Part shown: piece by piece, positions 6,991-11,903 of the stretch
Layout of the letters: each line of letters starts with the position of its first letter
Position numbering within the stretch: position 1 is the first letter of the stretch
DNA from: Bacteroidales bacterium
GTDB taxonomy: Bacteria; Bacteroidota; Bacteroidia; Bacteroidales; JAOZTL01
NCBI GenBank assembly: GCA_029942205.1
Contig: JAOZTL010000007.1
Span: 1-11,903, forward strand
Direction of reading: 5' to 3'
DNA: 11,903 nt
Translations under genes and position numbers: made by a program
Notes under the pieces: generated by a model
The model's input: the letters and a program-made list of their open reading frames with translations, nothing else
Told to the model about the DNA's origin: nothing
The model's database searches: none

Positions 6991-7060
6991 AATATCAAAT
7001 AGATCGAAGAATACCCGATAAATTATTTATCTTTTTCTAATTTTACTTCTCTTAAAGTTT
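6991..7060. repeat. Imperfect direct repeat, copy 1
   Basis: This copy pairs with 7252-7321 at an offset of 261 bases. The strongest shared part is ACCC, one variable base, then ATAAATTATTTATC (7013-7031 against 7274-7292). Matching continues with a shared ATTTTTA-like stretch and CTTAAA. The left end shares AATATCA. A third, partial and inverted version occurs near 7193-7208 (AATTGGGTAT on the plus strand). Confidence 0.6.
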
Positions 7061-7251
7061 GAATCATAGCTACGGTTATTCTAAAAATAGAAAACCAGTT
7101 TGAATTTCTACAGGTGTTTTAAAATTCAATTGCCATTACTTTAAATAACTACGAATATTATTCCAAAAGTATATATTTTAATAACAATCCATAATAAATT
7201 GGGTATTTTATTTTTTTAGATCCATTAATTATAATCCGCAACTCATAATCT

Positions 7252-7321
7252 AATATCATTTAAACATCTAAACACCCAATAAATTATTTATCGTTTCTCA
7301 TTTTTATATCCTTAAATTTAA
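7252..7321. repeat. Imperfect direct repeat, copy 2
   Basis: This is the second copy of the repeat beginning at 6991. The core 7274-7292 differs from copy 1 at one base in 19. It is followed directly by the 16-base palindrome at 7320-7335, which copy 1 lacks. The two may be remnants of a duplicated intergenic element. Confidence 0.6.
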
Positions 7322-7335
7322 AACCTTAAGGTTTT
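7320..7335. promoter_or_regulatory. Perfect 16-base palindrome
   Basis: AAAACCTTAAGGTTTT is an exact reverse complement of itself and has no spacer. It lies about 75-90 bases upstream of the candidate promoter boxes of the TPR gene and could be an operator. It is not followed by a run of T, so it is not a typical terminator for either operon. Confidence 0.4.
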
Positions 7336-7409
7336 CAACCTATTTATAATTGCTCACGCATCTGTGTAATATTAATTAAATCAGTAATTTCAGACTTCGC
7401 CTGTTTTAT

Positions 7410-7457
7410 TATTTTTGATCTATCATTTTGAAATTTCGTGTTTTTCATTTAACTTTA
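7410..7457 (+). promoter_or_regulatory. Candidate promoter(s) for the TPR-amidohydrolase-AsmA operon
   Basis: Two overlapping candidates are present. TTTG (7427-7430), a 19-base spacer and TAACTTTA (7450-7457) have ideal spacing but a mismatch in the last base of the -7 box. TATTTTTG (7410-7417) is a perfect -7 box but has only TTTC near -33. Either would give a leader of roughly 85-125 bases before the ATG at 7548. Background matches are expected in such AT-rich DNA. Confidence 0.35.
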
Positions 7458-7547
7458 TGCCGAAAATAAAATAAATCAAGACTTTTTATTTTTGAATGAA
7501 TATTTGATTTAAAAAGCAATTAAGTATTAACAAAGTAATATAAACAA

Positions 7548-8114
7548 ATGATAGAAAAAATATCTGATAGAAGAAGAACAACCATTAACGGTTTATTAAA
7601 TCAGTACATGATCGAAAAGAAATGGCAAAAAGCAAAAGATTTATTAACAAACGAATTAAATGACATGCCTAATAATCCTATTCGTTTAACTTTGCTGAGT
7701 GAAATTTGTTATGAACTTGAAGAAAACAAAGAAGCATATAAATATGCCAAAAAAGCATACAAATTAGCTCCTAACTGTCCTTTAATTATAAGTAATCATG
7801 CTTATATGCTTTATTATCAAAAAAAAAATACTGATGCTATAAAATTATGGATGAGTTTATTGGATAAAGATCTAAATGAAATAGTACAAAAAGAGTGTGG
7901 CGAAAATGAAGAAATATCAGAATCTCTTATTAACGACATCCGATTAAGTATTGCAAAGGCTTACATCGCATTAGGAAATGAAAAAAAGGCATTATTCTAT
8001 TATACAGCGCACATGGGATACCGTAGACGTGGTCAGGTTTGTAGAATGAGCAAAGTAGAGCTTATCAAAATAATGAATAAGCTAAAAAAACAGATTAAGA
8101 ATAGGGAAGCATAA
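7548..8114 (+). CDS. TPR-repeat protein of unknown function
   Basis: A 188-residue soluble protein with no signal or membrane segment. Residues about 17-35 (YMIEKKWQKAKDLLTNEL), 50-73 (SEICYELEENKEAYKYAKKA) and 133-153 (SIAKAYIALGNEKKALFYY) have the spacing of tetratricopeptide helices, including the APNCP turn at about 74-78. The C-terminus is basic. Such proteins act as scaffolds for partner binding; the partner is not indicated. It opens a plus-strand block, 29 bases before the amidohydrolase. The codons for QKKN (residues 91-94) form a run of ten A, a possible slippage site. I see no specific family. Start is the first ATG after the divergent region and no better one is evident. Confidence 0.8.
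   Translation: MIEKISDRRRTTINGLLNQYMIEKKWQKAKDLLTNELNDMPNNPIRLTLLSEICYELEENKEAYKYAKKAYKLAPNCPLIISNHAYMLYYQKKNTDAIKLWMSLLDKDLNEIVQKECGENEEISESLINDIRLSIAKAYIALGNEKKALFYYTAHMGYRRRGQVCRMSKVELIKIMNKLKKQIKNREA
7819..7828 (+). repeat. Run of ten A inside the TPR gene
   Basis: The homopolymer spans codons 91-94 of the TPR gene (Gln-Lys-Lys-Asn). Gain or loss of one base would frameshift the reading frame in the middle of the gene. Confidence 0.9.
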
Positions 8115-8143
8115 AGCTTAATTACTGCAAAAAAACAAAATAA

Positions 8144-9904
8144 ATGAAACGTAAATTAACGATTATCGGATTATTACTCGTATTGCTGATTGCTGGATAC
8201 ATGTACATTATGCATGATTTTGCAAAAACAGAAAGGACTATGTACCTTCATGGTAATATTCTTACATTAGACAATGAGCAGCCAACAGCACAAGCCATGC
8301 TGGTAGAAAATGGCATTATCCAAGCAATAGGAACAGACGAAGCGGTGAGTAAATTACAAACTACAAATACGCATATTGTTGATTGGAATGGCGCAACGAT
8401 TATCCCTGGATTTATTGACGTGCATACGCATGTTGCTCTTTCCACTTTTTTAGAAAGTATGGTTGACTTGTCTGGTTTCAAACACCAATCGGCAGAAGAA
8501 GTTTGGACATATTTAGAAGCTAATATAAAGACAGCCAAGCCTGGTGAATGGGTTGTATGTAAAGGAATTGATCAAATATTAATCGAAGATTTACAATCAC
8601 CTACTTTAGCTTATTTAGATAAAATCGCTCCCGAAAATCCCATCATTTTGTTATCGCAAAGCCTACACAGCTACTGGGCTAATACAAAAGCCTTTGAGCG
8701 TGTTGGCATAAAAGACAACACTGTTAATCCATCTAAATCAAGCTATTACGAAAGAGATAAACAAGGACAATTGACGGGCTTAATCGTTGAACAATTGGCT
8801 TTTAATCCATTTATCGATCAATTGAAAAAAGACGTACTTACCGCTAAGATGCTCACTGAATCAACCATAAAAGTGATGGATAATTATATTGCAAATGGAA
8901 ATACGACTGTCGTTTCGGCAGGTATTACTGTTAGCGATGCAAAGCCACTTAGATTATACGAACATTTAGCCACCAATACGCCTTCTTTTGTCAATCAATT
9001 GTTGGCAGTATTTGGACTTTTACCAAACAGAATACAGTATCCACGCCATTTTTTGTATATTCGCTATGATAAAGCTTTTTTGCTACCAGAAAAACCGACT
9101 CAAATAGATGATTTTTACGATATTATAGGTATTAAGCATTGGTACGATGGCTCGCCTTATGCTGGTTCAATGTATATCAACGAACCTTATATTAGTTCTG
9201 AATTAACTCAAGAATTATTTCATATTCCAGACGGACACCGAGGCAAAGCTTTAGTCAGCCAACAGGATTTGAAGGAATTTATTCTGAAATATCAGTCACA
9301 AGGTTGGCAAATAGCCATTCATGCTCAAGGAGATGCAGCTATTGACGAAATACTGCAAGTTTATGAGCAGGTAAATACCAAATTGGACGTAACACAAACA
9401 CGTAATAGAATCGAACATTGTTTGCTGCTTTCGGACGAAGCGATTGTCAAAATGCAAATACTCCAAATTACACCTAGCTTTCATATCAACCACTTGTATT
9501 ATTACGGAAAAGCATTGAAAGAGAGTATCATTGGCGAAGAACGAGCAAATAAAATTCTCCCCACAGCAACAGCAAAACAAAAAGGTCTTATTTTTTCTCT
9601 TCATGCTGACCAGCCTATGTTTGAGAGCAAGCCATTTCGATTGATTCAAACTGCGGTAGAAAGGCAAACCAGAGAAGGTGATACACTTGGCTACAATCAA
9701 AGAATAGCCGTACTGGATGGATTAAAAGCAATGACCATCAATGCTGCTTGGCAGATACACAAAGAAGACAAAATAGGTTCGTTAAAAAAGAATAAATATG
9801 CCGATTTTATTGTATTAGACAAAAATCCGTTGAAAATTCCTGTTAATGAATTAGAAAATATAAAAATAGTTCATGTCTATATAAATGGAAATAAAGCAAA
9901 ATAA
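8144..9904 (+). CDS. Membrane-anchored amidohydrolase (YtcJ/amidohydrolase 3 family)
   Basis: A 586-residue metal-dependent hydrolase. An N-terminal hydrophobic segment (5-22) with Lys-Arg-Lys before it is a membrane anchor or uncleaved signal, so the enzyme faces the periplasm or outer side. The catalytic domain begins with the beta-sandwich (about 31-86) and PGFIDVHTH (88-96, metal ligands His94 and His96). It continues with GIKHWYDGS (Lys331), IAIHAQGDAAID (His393), RIEHC (His425) and SLHADQP (Asp489), and ends in a second beta-sandwich stretch (KYADFIVLDKNP). All the expected metal and catalytic positions are present. Family members hydrolyse amide, urea or related bonds on small molecules; the substrate here is not evident. 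It follows the TPR gene by 29 bases and precedes the AsmA-like gene by 36 bases, which suggests an envelope-linked operon. Confidence 0.9.
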   Translation: MKRKLTIIGLLLVLLIAGYMYIMHDFAKTERTMYLHGNILTLDNEQPTAQAMLVENGIIQAIGTDEAVSKLQTTNTHIVDWNGATIIPGFIDVHTHVALSTFLESMVDLSGFKHQSAEEVWTYLEANIKTAKPGEWVVCKGIDQILIEDLQSPTLAYLDKIAPENPIILLSQSLHSYWANTKAFERVGIKDNTVNPSKSSYYERDKQGQLTGLIVEQLAFNPFIDQLKKDVLTAKMLTESTIKVMDNYIANGNTTVVSAGITVSDAKPLRLYEHLATNTPSFVNQLLAVFGLLPNRIQYPRHFLYIRYDKAFLLPEKPTQIDDFYDIIGIKHWYDGSPYAGSMYINEPYISSELTQELFHIPDGHRGKALVSQQDLKEFILKYQSQGWQIAIHAQGDAAIDEILQVYEQVNTKLDVTQTRNRIEHCLLLSDEAIVKMQILQITPSFHINHLYYYGKALKESIIGEERANKILPTATAKQKGLIFSLHADQPMFESKPFRLIQTAVERQTREGDTLGYNQRIAVLDGLKAMTINAAWQIHKEDKIGSLKKNKYADFIVLDKNPLKIPVNELENIKIVHVYINGNKAK

Positions 9905-9940
9905 TTTAATTTCAATCGGTAATATTTTGAATAAATATTA

Positions 9941-11903
9941 ATGAGTAACGACACTGCACAAGCCCCAGTTTCCAAAAAAAGACGCATTCGCTTTCGTTTC
10001 GCTCTTGCTATGTTTTTATTAATGACCGTATTTCAAACGGTGTTTTATTTTTTCTCTACTCCGATATTAAAAAGCACTCTGCAACAGTGGGTTAAATCCG
10101 AAAGTAATGGCTTATATTCTGTTAATTTTTCGCAATTAAGACTCAATTTCACTAACGGAACTATTCTTTTAGACGATTTTCAGATTATTCCTGATAGTGC
10201 TTATTATCAACAATTAAAGTCGGAACAGAAAATACAAAGTTCTCTTTATCAGGCAAAAATAGACAGGCTCGTAATCAAGCGTTTTCGTATGCTCCGGCTT
10301 TTGTTTTTTCAAGAACTCAAAATCGAAGGAATACAAATTCAAGCTCCTTATATTGAGCTAAAGGCCTACCCTTTTTTGAAGAAAAAAAAGCCCGAAAATT
10401 ATGATCCTTTACATGATGATTTATATAAAGGTATTTCAAAATATTTGAATTTATTAGAAATAGGACAAATCAATATTGACGATGGATTGTTCAATTTATC
10501 GTTGAATAAAACCAATAAAGAAACTATTATTCAAAGTGTTGTCGATATTCATTTGGATCATTTTTTATTGAATGAAAACGAATATTTCTTAAAAACTCGC
10601 TTGTTTTATGCCGATTTTATCGAAATAAGCTTTTCAAAACAAATCATCGAATTACACGACAAAATCCATACACTTACGGTGAACTCCTTGTTTGTTTCGA
10701 CCAAACAGCAAGTGATTGAGCTAAAAGAAATACAATTATTAGCAAAAGAAGAGCTTGAAGGCGAAAATGAAATTTATTCGGTTCGGATTCCTGAAATAAA
10801 ACTGTATCATACCGATTTGGTGAAAGCATATTTTACCAAAGAACTACGCATACAAAAGCTATTGTTGAGCAAACCGACGATCCGAATGGCTTTAAAAAAA
10901 CAAAAAACAAATAAAAAAGACAATGAACTATCAAAGCCAGATTTATATCAACTGATTGCGGGTAAATTAAAAAGTTTGCAAGTAGATACTTTTTTGCTAT
11001 ACGGAAGTGATATGCAGATTTTTAAGAATAATTTTTCTCATGCTGCTTTGTATAAAACCAATGATTTAGCATTACAACTGGTTGATTTCTATGTAGATTC
11101 ACTAGCGGTGTATAATCAACAAAAAATCGTGTATTCTAAAAATATCACCCTCGATATGAAGGATTTTGAGATGATTTTAGCCGATCGTCTTCACCGTCTG
11201 AAAGTTGGAAAAATCATTTTATCTACTAAAAATAATTACCTCACTGCTAAACAAATTAGGATTGCTCCTTTCCGAAAAAAAAAGCTCGGAAATGGACAAA
11301 GTTATTTTGACTTTAACATTCCTACCTTACACTTTTCTGGTTTAGATTACTCAAAATGGTTTACTAATGGTACTTTAGAAATAAAAAAAATAAACATAGA
11401 AAATGCACAAATACACATTGATAATAATCAAGATAGCATTCAGGAAAAATCAAATAATACAAATAAATTTCGATCACTTATTAGTCCATATTTACAATCC
11501 ATACATATTCAACAATTAGAATTGAAGAATAGCTATTTTCGAGCATCTGTATCTCAAAACGATTCATTAATCAGCCAATATTACAGCGATTTAGATATAG
11601 ATTTACGACAAATACATTTTAATTTTCCACTATCCGTACAACCACAGCAATATTTAGATCATTTTCGAATCAAATTGATTAATATTCGTAATTATTATTT
11701 TGATTCACCCGATAATATTCACTATTTCATTGGTAAAGAAATGTCGTTAAATGACGCACAAAAAAAAATACGAATAGAGGATTTTATGCTGAGACACAAA
11801 GGAATAGCCGATACTAGTAGTTGCTTAAAACAAAATAATATATCGAGCTTGATGGATATTTATATTCCCTTTTTGACGATTAATGGTTTAGATTTAGAGA
11901 AAG
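9941..11903 (+). CDS. Large AsmA-like envelope protein, partial at the window end
   Basis: An open frame of 654 codons with no stop, running past the window edge. After a basic start (KKRRIRFRF, residues 13-21) comes one membrane helix (about 22-44, ALAMFLLMTVFQTVFYFFS), so it is a single-pass inner-membrane protein with a large periplasmic part. Residues after it (about 56-83, YSVNFSQLRLNFTNGTILLDDFQIIPDS) have the beta pattern of AsmA/DUF748-like proteins: a short strand, then 'fdsl.lnl..gtl.l.d.ql.pd'. Similar blocks recur later, as in ISKYLNLLEIGQINIDDGLFNL (near 165-187) and DLYQLIAGKLKSLQVDTFLLYG (near 333-354). Such proteins are linked to outer-membrane lipid transport and assembly in other bacteria; here the role is inference. 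Start ATG at 9941 leads into the basic and hydrophobic segments, so it is credible. Confidence 0.8.
   Translation, partial: MSNDTAQAPVSKKRRIRFRFALAMFLLMTVFQTVFYFFSTPILKSTLQQWVKSESNGLYSVNFSQLRLNFTNGTILLDDFQIIPDSAYYQQLKSEQKIQSSLYQAKIDRLVIKRFRMLRLLFFQELKIEGIQIQAPYIELKAYPFLKKKKPENYDPLHDDLYKGISKYLNLLEIGQINIDDGLFNLSLNKTNKETIIQSVVDIHLDHFLLNENEYFLKTRLFYADFIEISFSKQIIELHDKIHTLTVNSLFVSTKQQVIELKEIQLLAKEELEGENEIYSVRIPEIKLYHTDLVKAYFTKELRIQKLLLSKPTIRMALKKQKTNKKDNELSKPDLYQLIAGKLKSLQVDTFLLYGSDMQIFKNNFSHAALYKTNDLALQLVDFYVDSLAVYNQQKIVYSKNITLDMKDFEMILADRLHRLKVGKIILSTKNNYLTAKQIRIAPFRKKKLGNGQSYFDFNIPTLHFSGLDYSKWFTNGTLEIKKINIENAQIHIDNNQDSIQEKSNNTNKFRSLISPYLQSIHIQQLELKNSYFRASVSQNDSLISQYYSDLDIDLRQIHFNFPLSVQPQQYLDHFRIKLINIRNYYFDSPDNIHYFIGKEMSLNDAQKKIRIEDFMLRHKGIADTSSCLKQNNISSLMDIYIPFLTINGLDLEK

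Larger units (their letters stand above)
6883..7547. other. Divergent 665-base non-coding region
   Basis: The region lies between the 5' ends of the SPOR-like gene (minus) and the TPR gene (plus). I find no convincing ORF, tRNA or structured RNA. It contains an imperfect direct repeat (6991-7060 and 7252-7321), a 21-base inverted repeat next to the SPOR-like gene, a 16-base palindrome and Bacteroidota-like promoter boxes before the TPR gene. It is noticeably longer than the other gaps, which are under 300 bases. It may carry regulation of both operons. Confidence 0.55.

Noticed and set aside
7164..7171. TACTTTTG on the minus strand as a -7 box for the SPOR-like gene
   Set aside because: There is no TTTG at the proper distance and it would give a leader of over 270 bases.
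7274..7348. Possible short peptide frame through repeat copy 2
   Set aside because: It lacks a start codon and its counterpart in copy 1 is broken by stops, so it does not look like a gene.
9296..9700. A 134-residue minus-strand open frame
   Set aside because: It lies wholly inside the amidohydrolase gene, whose motifs are clear, and shows no family pattern of its own.
1..11903. CRISPR arrays, tRNA or rRNA genes, insertion sequences
   Set aside because: No regularly spaced repeats, cloverleaf-like segments, rRNA motifs or transposase ORFs were seen on either strand.

Overview
The window is AT-rich with dense, short-spaced genes and few Shine-Dalgarno sequences. One leader matches the Bacteroidota promoter pattern (TTTG, 20-base spacer, TAnnTTTG). 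A lipoprotein signal ending in Cys-Lys-Lys-Asp-Glu, a Bacteroidota-style FtsX/LolE permease and a SPOR-like secreted protein point the same way. The source is most likely a member of the Bacteroidota; I cannot place it to order. No tRNA, rRNA, transposase or CRISPR array is visible, so this looks like ordinary chromosome.

Layout. Everything from 42 to 6882 is on the minus strand, in three blocks. (1) 42-2554, read right to left: a single-repeat DUF1456 (YehS-like) protein, an FtsX/LolE-type permease whose TTG start overlaps the previous stop, and a COG4637-type AAA ATPase that ends early. A good promoter lies just before this block. (2) 2617-4035: a soluble two-PAS sensor histidine kinase with no response regulator in the window. 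(3) 4322-6882, likely an operon: a secreted protein with a Thr/Gln-rich linker and a SPOR-like C-terminus, a GH114-type (TM1410/MJ1477) glycoside hydrolase lipoprotein, and a small acidic DUF2185-like protein. A 665-base divergent region (6883-7547) follows; it holds an imperfect ~70-base direct repeat, a perfect 16-base palindrome and a near-perfect 21-base palindrome. The plus strand then carries a TPR protein (7548-8114), a membrane-anchored amidohydrolase of the YtcJ type (8144-9904) and the first 654 codons of a large AsmA-like envelope protein that runs off the window (9941-11903). The gaps between these three genes are 29 and 36 bases, so they are probably co-transcribed.

The most striking observation is in the GH114 lipoprotein. 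Its barrel appears circularly permuted: the segments that form the C-terminal half of canonical TM1410-type enzymes come first, directly after the lipoprotein signal, and the canonical N-terminal half follows and ends the protein at the YLDIIDAFEY motif. Its signal also matches the surface-export pattern of Bacteroidota lipoproteins, so it may be a cell-surface enzyme acting on an amino-sugar polymer. The other blocks are mostly envelope functions (lipoprotein transport, a SPOR-like protein, an AsmA-like protein, an anchored amidohydrolase), but nothing in the window ties them into one pathway.
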